Shown: positions 8,986 to 18,520 of the stretch, in pieces
Layout of the letters: every line of letters starts with the position of its first letter
Position numbering within the stretch: position 1 is the stretch's first letter
NCBI GenBank assembly: GCA_011763485.2
Contig: JAANSK020247609.1
Location: 1 to 23,597 of the forward strand
DNA: 23,597 nucleotides
Reading direction: 5' to 3'
Origin: Isoetes engelmannii
Lineage: Eukaryota; Streptophyta; Lycopodiopsida; Isoetales; Isoetaceae
Made by a program: the position numbers and the translations under genes
The notes under the pieces: generated by a model
What the model saw: the letters and a program-made list of their open reading frames with translations, nothing else
The model's database searches: none
What the model was told of the DNA's origin: nothing

Positions 8986-10360
8986 CAGGCATGCATATTT
9001 TCTTGTAGATTTGGCCTTCATGTTTGTGTGCAGATCCGAAATGATTTCTTGAAGCAGACAAAATCTGGAGGCAGCAACAACAGAGTTCTGGAGGCAGCAG
9101 AAATCTGGAGTAGCAGCAGAAGAAATCTGGAAGCTCGATGCCCCATGCTTCCGGCGCTCTCAAACTGGATCTGCAAGCACAAAACTTCCGGCTATGAAGA
9201 TTCAGGATATCAAGATTGGCAGATTCAAGTAGATTTGGTAGCATCCGTAGCACCCTGTTTATGGTTTCAACATACCTAAGATGCCTTCCTCTACATGATT
9301 ACAGCATGAAATAAGGGTTTCCTCTTTGTGCCCGTGCCTACCACTTTGCTCGATCTGCACAAAATACAGGAGAAGCTGGGGCAGCCATATTCGAGCTCCA
9401 AGATGCTCCCAATCTGTCAGTCTTGGCTATGGCAGGCCCTTTCCTACCTGCTCTGTTCTAAACTTGCAACTGGCCCTGTGCTATCAGCATCAACAGGGCA
9501 CCATAAATCTGGAATGCAAGGAGCCCACTGGTATGGCAATTCCTCAGTTCGGCTCTATGAAGAAATTTCTGAATCTAGATAGTCGAAGGGCATAAAAACA
9601 TGGATGGACAATGGCATCCTTGCATTGGAGCTTTGAGCTGGGCTATTCCGACAACTCAGCCCCCAGCTTCGAATTAGGTCATCTGGCTTGATTAATCCAT
9701 TTTTGGATACCATCGTCGTTTTCGAGCTGTCCAAGGCCGCCACTGCATACTGCCAATCCGCCACTGCTTACTGCCGGACTCCGGTGCTTTTTGCTTGCAT
9801 TTTTTTTAGATCATTCTTGTAAAGCCTGTAATGCCATGTTTCTTTTAGATGCTAGCGCTCTAAAACCTTCCCTTTGTGCAATGGATCTCATGTTAAAAGC
9901 AGAGATGCCGGATGCTGTCGGATGCATTCTTCATATACCTGAGCTTCTCATCTGCGCAGTGGGTCTCCGTTGATCGTGTGCCTTTGTTTTTGGGGCTTCT
10001 GTAGCAGGATTTTGATAGGATCGACCCGTTTAGTACAACGAAAATGGAATCGTTTCTAGCGCTTCACAACATTTTTGCCATGCCCGTTTCCCCTTGCAGT
10101 TGAGAAAGCTTGCATGTCATGAGCTCCGGGCTCCAAAATTTTGTGAGTAATTTTCCTATATGTGGATGCTATGGCGTGATAGTGGCTGCAGCCTGCCTAA
10201 TCTCGCCCCGCGAGGCGAGAATCAAGCAGAAAATAGGAAGAAATAGATGTTTTTTTTTGTGTTTAATTAGAATAATTATTATAAATTATTTAATTCTTAA
10301 TGTATTTTATATTTATTACTTTTTTTTATTGTTTTTGGATTGTATTAGTGTATTTCCCTT
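8986..10360. other. Unassigned DNA with GCAGCA/TCTGGAG-rich repeats
   Basis: No gene is supported. 9050-9140 is built from degenerate TCTGGAGGCAGCA-like units. 9320-9590 has two overlapping open frames without domains. 10245-10330 is very AT-rich. TTTCCCCTTGCAG near 10088-10100 looks like a splice acceptor, but no exon follows. Confidence 0.35.
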
Positions 10361-10600
10361 GCCCCTCCCCCTCCCAGGCCCGTTTGCCCCTTTCCCTTTC
10401 CTTCCTTCTCTCAGCTTCCCTCCTCCAACTTCTCCTCCTCCCCTCTGCAATGCGTGCCCCATTTGCCCTAGGCCCCTTTCCTTTTCCCTCCTCCACCCCA
10501 TGCCCACCAAGACAGCCCCTTTGCACTTTTTGCCCTTTCTTCTAGCTTCCCTCCTCCTCCAACTTCTCCTCCTCCCTTGGGCCCCATTCGCCCCTCCTCC
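10361..10600 (+). repeat. Polypyrimidine tract with an internal direct repeat
   Basis: This stretch is about 240 bases of almost pure C and T on the plus strand. The segment around 10408-10445 (AGCTTCCCTCCTCCAACTTC...) recurs at about 10534-10575, so part of the tract was duplicated. The open frames across it (Pro/Leu/Ser-rich one way, Gly/Arg/Lys-rich the other) are composition artefacts. Such purine-pyrimidine asymmetry can form triplex DNA. Confidence 0.7.
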
Positions 10601-10945
10601 TTCAAGCAGTGATCCAAAGATCCCTTGAAAATCCAACAGTGGTCCCTTGTAATTCCATGAACTTTCTCAACCTGCATTCTATAAATATTTTGCTAAAATA
10701 TTGTTTGTGCATCTACTACTGATGCAATGCAAAACTTCGATTTTTCATCCCGCACTTTTTTTGGAAATAGCTACAACCTACTTTACTGCATGAGTAACGT
10801 TAGAATACATCCCATTTTTTACAAATGGAGCTTCAAGTAGAAATATAAATATACTAAGTCATTGTATAAATAGTAAGTATAGCAATTGTAAGTATATACT
10901 TGGAAGGTTGATACATCACCAAGTAGCGAACATGAGTCGCATGCT

Positions 10946-12509
10946 TAATACTTGGACCCCTTCTTTTTTTCTTTTTTTTTGGCAAGATATTTATTTATAT
11001 TATATAAAAATGGTACAATGACCTTATTACATGCCTCTGATATAGGCCAGATAGGAAGTATTTACTCAAATAGAATGATCCCAGATGGATCAGATAGGAA
11101 GAATTCTACCTATAAAGCCAAGCTTAAAGTCCAAGGGCATTATCAATACCTCCAACCAGCACCAAAGGGAGATCCACATATCCCACTAACTAGAATCAAG
11201 GTTTCCCTTCCAATCATAGTAGGGCTGAAAGGCATAAGCATCATTCCGGACGTTAACTTGACCTGCAAGCCTACCTACAATGAAGTACTATGGGGTTCCT
11301 CTCGGACTGTTCCAGCATGTAATAGGGGAGATACAACACAACTCTTCCTTCAGCATAGATGATAAAAAGCAAGCCTCCCCTGAAAGGGTGGTCCACCTAC
11401 TACTTTTGCCCATTCTGACTTGCATATATCTCGATCCCGATTTGCTCTAACAGCCATCAAACAATCTGGGTCTCCGCCCAAAAAAGTCTGCTCAGATCTC
11501 TTACTTATGCCATGTTTTACAGCTATAATAGCACCTTGGGATTCCAAGCTCCCCAGCCAGGATGAGGGGAGAACAAGCACTGAGTGCAAACAAACTGATT
11601 AAGAAAAGAACATCAATCAAGCATCTGAAGACATAATACAAGAGTCCTGCGCAGCAGCCATTGCCTCCAACTTGCCAACAAAGACCTTTCCCTGCTAATA
11701 GATCTGAAGCACCTCCCTAAAATTATCCCTACAAGCAAGGTAACATCTAAGCAACAACCTTCTGCAGTGGCCATGCTAGCACCCAAATCCATGTGCTTCA
11801 TGCTTAACATCTGCCCTCAGCCAATAAACTCGTTCACAGTCTGGCCAACTGTGGAAAAACCCATAAAACAAACAACACAAAAGCCTGTGGAGATTAACCA
11901 AGGCAGCAAATAGAATATCAGCTCGTGCAGCCCCAAATATGGGGCCATTCATGAGCTAAGGCCTACTTTCATTTGGCTAACTTCACGAACCATAAAGGAA
12001 AGAAGACTCCAAGTTAAATCTGGTGCACAATGTGTGCAGGCCGTCATCCCCTGGCGCACAATGTGTGCAGGCCGTCATCCCTGCAGTGAGTGCAGTAAAA
12101 AACCAAACCCAGATGCAAACCCAAACGCCATCAACATCTTTAATGACCAATCCATCTAAAAAACCCAACAAACTGAAAAAAACTATGTCTAGAGCTTCCC
12201 AACTTACCAACCAAACCTTCGGTCCTCCAAGAGAATCGAAACACTGTGCTCTGCCTACCTCAGATCAAAGCAGGAACTCCGACACCAGAAAAGCATCGGT
12301 GACCCCAGCTGCTTCAAGCCTGGCGATGGCAGCGATGCGAAGGCTCACATCCTTCTGGAAACGACCAGGTTACCTAATCTGCAAGAAACGGGCGCGGCCA
12401 TAGCCGCTGCCCTAGCCGCTTCAAAACCCTAGCATCTGCTTTGATGCCCTCTTACTTAACCGAGGGCAACTAGAGTTACGATCATAATTGATCAGCTAAT
12501 ACTTGGACC
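10946..12509 (-). mobile_element. Poly(A)-tailed retrocopy-like insertion flanked by 13-bp direct repeats
   Basis: TAATACTTGGACC occurs at 10946-10958 and at 12497-12509. The enclosed 1538 bp begins on the left with oligo(T) (10960-10980, broken by single Cs), so on the minus strand it ends in a poly(A) tail. Target duplication plus tail is the mark of LINE-mediated retrotransposition. No endonuclease or reverse transcriptase is encoded. The minus-strand 5' end looks like a housekeeping mRNA leader: TAGGGTTT (telo box, 12431-12424) followed by ATG at 12401 opening an 18-residue Arg-rich frame (MAAPVSCRLGNLVVSRRM) that resembles an organelle presequence before a stop. Intron-like GTAGG and GTAAG sites remain further on. 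It is best read as a retrocopy of a host or non-coding transcript, or a non-autonomous LINE derivative. I cannot name the source. Confidence 0.65.
12025..12084 (+). repeat. 31-bp tandem duplication inside the retrocopy
   Basis: GCACAATGTGTGCAGGCCGT begins at 12025 and again at 12056, each followed by CATCCC. The first 13 bases of each unit (GCACA-ATG-TGTGC) are self-complementary. The unit is a local duplication within the 10959-12496 insertion. Confidence 0.8.
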
Positions 12510-12658
12510 TCATGACGAAAATTATAATTGTCTAAATTATAGTTATTGCCTCAATAATTGCACTAAAGCATATCTAGAGCTTTGTAACTAAAGTAGAAAA
12601 TAACTAATGTTGTGATAAATTGATAATATAATATTAACCATCAAATATCACCCTAGGG

Positions 12659-12778
12659 TAATTATATAATGCATGTAAACTTAATTCGATAGGGATCATG
12701 CAGGCTCGTAGATAATTAATTATATAATAAGTGCATGCATGTATATTTAGCCCGACAGAGACCATGCAAGTTCCAAGG
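12659..12778 (+). repeat. Diverged ~55-bp direct duplication upstream of the LTR
   Basis: 12659-12711 and 12718-12778 share TAATTATATAAT, a GCATG block, a TTTA/CTTA segment, AG-GAT/CATGCA and a closing TCG/TCC-AG. The two lie just before the polypurine tract, so they may be the 3' untranslated part of the Ty3-type element. Confidence 0.5.
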
Positions 12779-12818
12779 TGGAAGACTCATGATGCTGAGG
12801 GCAGCATCAATTCAATGT

Positions 12819-12826
12819 GGGGAGAA
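12819..12826 (+). promoter_or_regulatory. Polypurine tract (plus-strand primer) before the 3' LTR
   Basis: GGGGAGAA immediately precedes the TGTGAC start of the LTR. In LTR retrotransposons this tract resists RNase H and primes plus-strand DNA synthesis. Its position shows that the LTR is a 3' LTR rather than a solo LTR. Confidence 0.7.
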
Positions 12827-14318
12827 TGTGACATTTCAGGATAATATACGGTATAAATATGTATATTATACTGGCCACGTCACTAGTACATGACGTACGT
12901 ACGACATGTATTTGGTAGTCGGTATAGGATAACCCATGGGGTGACGCACCCCCTAGACCCCAAATATATTGCACATGTTGCAACATGTCAATAAATTATG
13001 CTAACTGCCACATGGCATAAACCTATGGCCTGACCCATTACCATCAAACCTTAGGTCAGTGTGCCCTAAAAGGGACCTCTATAAAAGGGAGCAAACTCTA
13101 AAAACGCCTCCCTTTTTGCATCAACGCCATCAGCAGCAGTTGCCTTCAGCTCAAGGAGCATTCCTCCTGCCATTCTTGAGCAGATATTGAGGCCTTCAAA
13201 GGAACAATGGCCGCCAGCTAGGGTTCTGGTAGGTGTTTCTTGCCCCATTCTTGGTTCTGAGCTCAGCCATTGGCCATCCTTGTCCCCATTCTGACCCATA
13301 GGTGCCAAGAACTGACCAATGAAGCTAATCCTACTGGTTAGATAGATTTCTATTATGTAAAATGTTTATGTATTTATGATGATGATCATTGGATGGTTGA
13401 TTTGCCCTCTTGTGTATTGGGAAGGGGGTGGAGACCCAAGCCTTGTAATAGTATGATCCTAGTTGTAGGCATGATTAGTTCCCAACTAATTGCGGCCTGT
13501 GCATAAGAGCCCGCCTGTGCTGTGGGTGGAGGGGTCTGACCGGTTGATAAGGGAGAACTTGTCCCATAATAGTTGATCCCTCTGGTGTGTAAGGCCTACC
13601 GGGGAACGTTGTGAGCCAGGCCTAATACCAATATGCACTGTGGAAGGCTCTTGGTATGGGCTCGACACCTCTTGGGATGGCGTGGCCTCCTTCAATGGGG
13701 TTCAAGTCGTGTACGGGCGGTGGTAGCCCTGTAGCTCGTCTGCTATGGGCATGGATTTCCTGGAAGGGAGATCCCTTCTGCCTCATTGGGACTGGGGAGA
13801 TGCAACCCAAGAGTAGCCCCTTTGGCTATCCGGCAGGCTACGGTCAGGTCCCAAGACTTATCAGCCTATCTGTAAAGTATGCACAGGAGGGATGGATGGA
13901 GTGGACTACCCAACAACCATGTTCTATTGCCAGCCAAATCAATTGCGATGAATTATGTCTGCAATGAACTCTAGAGACCCAAGTCGTCAGTCATACCTTC
14001 GAGTCTAAGCCTTTGGTAGGATTTGCCTTTGATGTTATGATGCTATGTTGATTATAGGTGATATGGTGATTCCCACCCTTCGAGATGATATTGTATTTGT
14101 TATGTTTGATGTTTGTACTTACGTTTATGCTTCCGCACTGATAGGTGGATCCTGAGGGAGACGAGATCAATGACACGTCCAGTCCTCCCACGTAGACCCT
14201 TGCTCACCATCAAGGATCCCACGTCAGATGGACGGCCTTTCATTGGTGTATGGCCGATGAGGGGGAAACTCCAGCTTCTATACGATGGGAGCATCGTACA
14301 CTAGCTGGGGACGTCACA
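12827..14318 (+). mobile_element. 3' LTR of a Ty3-type retrotransposon (1492 bp)
   Basis: The segment starts TGTGAC (12827-12832) and ends GTCACA (14313-14318), a perfect six-base inverted terminal repeat with canonical TG...CA ends. A polypurine tract abuts the left end. A TATA box (TATAAAAG, 13080-13087) marks a short U3 of about 280 bp and a long R-U5. The bases after the right end (ATAAA) do not match those before the left end (GAGAA), so this is not a solo LTR with a simple 5-bp duplication. Only a few hundred bases of internal DNA can be attached on the left, without integrase or RT, because the 1.5-kb retrocopy and unrelated sequence come next. All open frames inside the LTR (for example 13656-13967) are incidental. 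Ty3-type is inferred from LTR size and polypurine context. Confidence 0.75.
13080..13087 (+). promoter_or_regulatory. TATA box of the LTR
   Basis: TATAAAAG, 254 bases into the LTR, in a GC-balanced setting and followed by an A-rich start region. This is the usual place for the U3 core promoter of a plant LTR retrotransposon. Confidence 0.6.
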
Positions 14319-16609
14319 ATAAAATCTCTATTTCTTTTGCAAAACTTAGTTCTGTCCTTTTAACGGCTTCCCTGTGCAATGTCTCTTCACTATTTCGTGC
14401 ATTCCTCAAAAATGCCTAATGAGCATTATTTCCCCTAGAAAGTAGACAAATTCCAAGAGATTTTAATCAAATTAACTTTATGCTATAGGCTAGTACAGTC
14501 TTTGCAAGGTCAAGACATCTTTGCTTCCCGATTGAAATTGTCGTCAAAATCACTGATGACTAATTTATAAATCACTTGGCGATTTGCTATAAGCATCTGC
14601 AATGGCATATTTCGGAAGGCCAAGCAGCAGATAATGACATCTATTACCTTGGCTTGTTGGACCATCGGATGAAGTATAGGCACGTTGTCTTGAACAGATG
14701 GAGTGTCCTTGGGTGGGCCAACATATGCTGGAAAGCCCCAACCAAAGTCAGCTTTGCCTTAAAGCTTAAGATATGTCCACTGGATAAGAAATAATGTGGT
14801 ACGGTGTGGTATGGGGAGTATCTATTATCTCAAAATGATCAAAGCAATACATGTTGTCTATATTAGCTAGAAAAGCCGGCAAATAAAATACTGTAGATTA
14901 AAGCTTATAAAGGCCAAGGAATCCCTGGACCGGTATTAGTACTCTCAAAATCACGATTGTAATCCTGTTTTTATTGGAGTATATGCAAACAACAACATTG
15001 ATCTCATAATGGAGTAAATGAAGAAATACATGCTTCGATGATCTATAATATACCAAAATTTGAGTGAAGATGTGGTCTTATAACTCCATTGCATGGAGTT
15101 ATAAGACCCTATTGCTTGAAAGTTTTTCATAATCAGGTTTCTTTTTTCTTTTTCACATCTATATTGAGATTTACAAGCAAATTATAAAAACAATTTAAAA
15201 CCATTATATGGCAAGGGTTTCTAAATTTCATAGAGGTCGTTGATCCACTGGATATCCGTCGTTTGATACCAGATCAACGGCCCTGGTTTTTTTTTAACAG
15301 ATTTTAATTCGCTGCTTCCAAAGCTACAGATTGAAAAGATAGAGACCATGGAAATTACAGCGCCCTGACCATCGCAGGCGAAACAAAAAAAAAAGATGTG
15401 CACACCATTCAGGTAGCGCGAGCACCCCCCTGCCTACAACTCCACCAGAATCAATCTCGAATTATACCGATTCAACTTGGAAGACCCAAATCTGCCCTGC
15501 TTGTAACTCCGTCCCGAATCAACCTGGATCGTCCAAGCCTCTGAATCGCAGCAGCCTAGTGGAGATCTGTCTGCGCATAGTGAAACCATGAAGAAGATAT
15601 CAGGCTCAACAGCATGTCTAAGCTGCCTCCAAGCCCTCCCGCATCATCTCCAGGAGGTCAAAAACTGCCAAAAGCTGGAGGAATCGAGCCTCCAGGCCCA
15701 AACGGCCTCACCAGAGCCCATGTTTCATACAAAATCTTCTCCTAAAAGCAAGCAACCCCACGGCTGCGGAACATATCCAGAGCCGCTGGCTAAGATACGA
15801 ACAATTGACGAACTGTAGGGTGCAGCAAGGCGCTGAACTCCAAGCATGCGGGCGAACTGGTGTCGCCCTCTCCTTCCTCAACAAAAACTTCCATTTCTGC
15901 ACCATCGCCAGCAACCACACCATTCCGCCAAAAAAGGCCAATTCGGCCAACAAGCTGCTCAATCATGAGTAGAACTACGGTTTTCTATACAATACAGGAA
16001 CGAAATCATACTCCTAACCATTGCGAGAAGCTCCTCCCCCAATACAAAATGAAATTGCAGAACCTACTGACACATGGATCTTTGTGTTGGTGTGTTATGG
16101 GAGAAGTTGGTTTTTTGTCCAGAAAAAAAATCAAAAATAAAAAAAGCATTGACATTTCAAAGATGTTATGTGAACCATTGAAGAAAATAAATCCCCCATA
16201 ACACACCAAAACAAAGATTTTAAATTTTTTTTTGGTATATATTACTATTATTTTTGGTTTGTAGCTTGTATTGTGTATGGCCTGGGCATAGTATTGTATG
16301 GTTTCATATAAATGTTGGAAGCAACTTCTTGGAAGAATGCATATGTTCACGTACCAATAAGGACAATGACTTCAATGTTTGAAATTCCATGTTTCCATTT
16401 GTAGACTTTACACACAAGGCAACTATGAAAGCAAGGATATTTATATACTATATAAACAACAAAAAGTAGTGGGACATGTCTTATGTTAAGGACATACTAA
16501 AAGCATTTTTTTCACATAAGTTGCACATCCCACATGCAGAAATGCATGTCCAATATTGGTATGCTATGTGCAATCCAATATTTGTCTCTTCAAAGAGTAC
16601 CTATTCCAG
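14319..16609. other. Unassigned AT-rich DNA
   Basis: No gene is supported. A 72-residue frame at 14576-14794 (ends NICWKAPTKVSFALKLKICPLDKK) could be a transposase scrap, but I cannot place it. 15590-15820 and 15860-16200 are open without domains, and minus-strand translations are no better. The clearest structure is the palindrome at 15074-15108. Confidence 0.35.
15074..15108. repeat. Perfect 16-bp-arm inverted repeat, 3-base loop
   Basis: GGTCTTATAACTCCAT (15074-15089), loop TGC, then ATGGAGTTATAAGACC (15093-15108). All 16 pairs are perfect and the match stops at both edges. It lies in AT-rich DNA with no gene nearby and no poly(T) suited to a terminator. Confidence 0.9.
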
Positions 16610-16857
16610 CCCCGGGGGATGCACTCATATATAAGGGGGGTATGCCATCTGCGTGCAAGGGGTAGCAAAAAACGCCCCTGTATACGGATTTTTAAAAGCT
16701 AGTTTTGACCCCTTCCGTATAAAATTTACCTAGTCTAGCTCCAAAATAACCTAAAAAGGGACCCCCTACCGACCGTATATGTACGAAATTGGGTCCAAAA
16801 AACCCCCCTCCCGTGCATGCACATGGTTTGTACGTAAAAAACGGTGAATCCCCCTTC
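16610..16857 (+). mobile_element. 248-bp MITE-like element with perfect 7-bp direct repeats (copy 3)
   Basis: ATTCCAG lies at 16603-16609 and at 16858-16864. Between them the ends are CCCCGGGGGATGCAC and, read in reverse complement, GAAGGGGGATTCAC, so the termini share GGGGGATnCAC as inverted repeats. If the duplication is taken as 9 bp (16601-16609 against 16856-16864), 7 of 9 bases match, which agrees with the perfect 9-bp duplication of the 712-bp relative. The interior is C-rich with CCCC blocks about every 30-50 bp and aligns with the reverse complement of 2116-2355. It is non-coding. Confidence 0.7.
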
Positions 16858-16891
16858 ATTCCAGCATTGACAATGTTCTCTCAAAATTTGC

Positions 16892-17158
16892 TTAATCTCC
16901 ACACCTCCCAATCATAACCTGGGTCCTAAAACTGGATGGAGCAGAAGCAGGGGTGTCATTTACCAGGTATTTGAGAACGAAGTTGAGGCCATAGAACTCC
17001 TCCTCTGTATCCACTATTGCAGAACTTGAGCAAGTATCTAGGCAAAGAGTAGGCTGCCAATGCTTAATTGAAGAGCAAGTGGAAGGCACAAAATTCAGGT
17101 CTCCGTTCACCCTCTTTATACCTGCATGGACCGTAAAAAAAGCATCAAGATGCATCAT
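16892..17158 (-). other. Open frame, possible exon fragment, unidentified
   Basis: An 88-residue frame on the minus strand reads GDLNFVPSTCSSIKHWQPTLCLDTC and then EEEFYGLNFVLKYLVNDTP. A CAG|GTATAAAG near its start and CCTG|GTAAAT after FVLKYL look like splice sites, so part of it might be a captured exon. No family is recognised, and it lies next to a MITE-like insertion. Treat it as a candidate only. Confidence 0.2.
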
Positions 17159-17890
17159 GGAAAACAGGGAAACACTTAATCAAAGGCTCTGAAACCTTCG
17201 TGTCAATGATCCACCAAACAAGAGCCCTGAGTAGCTTTCAATGTATCATTCCCTCTTGCATTTCAAAGGGCTAGATGGATTCCAGGTCATAAATCCTGGT
17301 AATATAAGGTTGGCTATTCTTGAATCAAAAACTTGAGGGAATCATGCCAGCAGGTATCCAAAATATGGAGAGCATGCAATCCACGATTTTTGATCCAGAC
17401 ATCATATGCAAAACGAAGTGAAAACTATGGTATAGGTAAGGGCTAAAGACAGTAAAAATCTGTGAGAAACAATTTGCCAGACCAAAGAAGACTTTGTCGG
17501 TAGCTATGTGGCTCCTATCCAGCCAGAAACCAGGGTAGGGCAGGGCAGCTTTTGTGGCAGAAGCCGCTGCCGTGAGAGGGGCCAGCCTGGAAAACCTCCA
17601 AAAACTACAGATGCAAAACCTGCAGATGCAAAACCTGCTTGCCTGCTGTGAAATAGGTTTGCGCTGGTGTGCTAGTGCCGGAATCTGCTGCAACTCAGTT
17701 ATGCTTTTTGAAGGCAATCCATAACAGGAAGAATGCGTTTGTTTTCAGAATACTAAGGGAAAAAAAAATCCTGTTTTTAGAATCACATCAATGGTTAAAA
17801 AAAAATTTGAGCTCACAATGACTTAAAAGAAAAAAAAAAAAAAAACCATAAAAATTCCTATTTTTCAATTTAAGTTTTTTTCCAAACAAA
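17159..17890. other. Unassigned DNA with short tandem repeat and poly(A) runs
   Basis: CAGATGCAAAACCTG is repeated perfectly in tandem at 17608-17622 and 17623-17637. From 17758 to 17905 there are several A runs, the longest near 17829-17845. A plus-strand retroelement tail is possible, but no body can be identified. The minus-strand frame 17325-17717 shows no domain. Confidence 0.4.
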
Positions 17891-17904
17891 AAACTTTGAA
17901 AAAA

Positions 17905-17937
17905 GCCTGGGCGCCTGGTGCCTGGCGCCTGCGCCTA
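17905..17937 (+). repeat. GCCTGG/GCGCCTG microsatellite-like cluster
   Basis: GCCTGGGCGCCTGGTGCCTG and the next bases hold five overlapping GCCTG units with two GGCGCC palindromes. This is a sharp GC-rich step just after the A-rich stretch. It may mark the 5' boundary of the structured element that runs to about 18505. Confidence 0.6.
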
Positions 17938-18153
17938 GTGCACAGTTCCAGCGGTGGCTTTAAGGCCATCGCCCTGTTTGTTCGTTTGGTCCAGCGCATG
18001 CGCCTTTTGTTCTGCTCTGTTCTAGCGCCAGAGTGCAGCTCGGGGATCGGCTTGCTTCGTACCAGTAGTGGTCTCGGCGGTCAGTATCACTTATCTGCAT
18101 CAGCACCCAGCACCCCGTACCGGAATTGAAGGTCGTGGAGGAGAGCATCTGCT

Positions 18154-18224
18154 TGTTGCGCTCATGTGCAAAACGGAGTTCTAACTCAGTGAGTTAGGCT
18201 TCGATTTTCACCTAGAGCGCAACA
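18154..18224 (+). repeat. 71-nt extended imperfect hairpin
   Basis: TGTTGCGCTC (18154-18163) pairs perfectly with GAGCGCAACA (18215-18224). CTAACTCA (18181-18188) pairs perfectly with TGAGTTAG (18190-18197) around a single G. The two 17-base segments between them are the same length and pair partly (GTGCAAAACG against CGATTTTCAC). Both arms are 35 nt, so the whole folds as one long rod. It lies 120 bases upstream of the UUCG hairpin array. Confidence 0.75.
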
Positions 18225-18510
18225 GCTTGGATTTTTTAAATTGTGAGCACCCATGACGATCGCGGCTACGGTTTTTTTCCCATGTGGTTTTTTCATCCAC
18301 GGTTTTTTCATCCGGGCCGTGGTGGCCATGTTTGCTGTTCACGGGCTTCGGCCCCTCTGTACTATTTCAGGACTTCAATCCCCGCACTGTTTAAGGACTT
18401 CGGTCCCCTTTTGTACTGTTTAAGGACTTCGGTCCCCCTTGTACTGCCTTGTGGCCGTCACATGTCCAATTGGATGCTGCCTTTGTGGCGCGACGTTAAA
18501 TATATATCTT
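18225..18510 (+). mobile_element. Probable 3' end of a non-LTR retroelement
   Basis: The stretch after the UUCG array (GTTAAATATATATC at 18494-18507, then CTTTATCTTTACC at 18508-18520) resembles the AT-rich simple-repeat tails of plant LINE and SINE families. Upstream are repeats of GGTTTTTTCATCC (18286-18314) and the hairpin array. No ORF2 sequence or pol III A/B boxes are visible, and I could not find target duplications. The assignment is therefore tentative; the structures are the stronger observation. Confidence 0.35.
18344..18448 (+). repeat. Tandem array of ~27-bp units each carrying a UUCG-tetraloop hairpin
   Basis: Units start at 18344, 18370, 18395 and 18424. The core of units 3 and 4 is GGACTTCGGTCC, which as RNA is a four-pair stem closed by C(UUCG)G, an exceptionally stable tetraloop. 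Unit 1 has GGCTTCGGCC with the same loop. Unit 2 (GGACTTCAATCC) has decayed. Each core is followed by a C-rich run and (T)GTACTGTTTAA-type spacer. Confidence 0.8.
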
Positions 18511-18520
18511 TATCTTTACC

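Noticed and set aside
10110-10628. 172-residue open frame rich in Pro, Leu and Phe, and matching Gly/Arg-rich frames on the other strand
   Set aside because: It spans the polypyrimidine tract; composition alone removes stop codons, and there is no domain or start context.
12827-14318. Solo LTR produced by recombination
   Set aside because: The five bases on each side (GAGAA, ATAAA) do not match, and a polypurine tract sits at the left edge, so a 3' LTR of a lost element fits better.
15590-16201. Two consecutive open frames as a gene
   Set aside because: No start context, no conserved motif, and heavy use of simple sequence; no splice sites that extend them sensibly.
17325-17717. 130-residue minus-strand frame with hydrophobic segments
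   Set aside because: Low information content, no family resemblance, contains the 15-bp tandem repeat, and no neighbouring gene features.
17955-18220. tRNA-derived SINE with pol III boxes
   Set aside because: TGGCTTTAAGG and GGCTTCGATTTTC vaguely resemble A and B boxes, but spacing and consensus are poor and no tRNA-like head folds.
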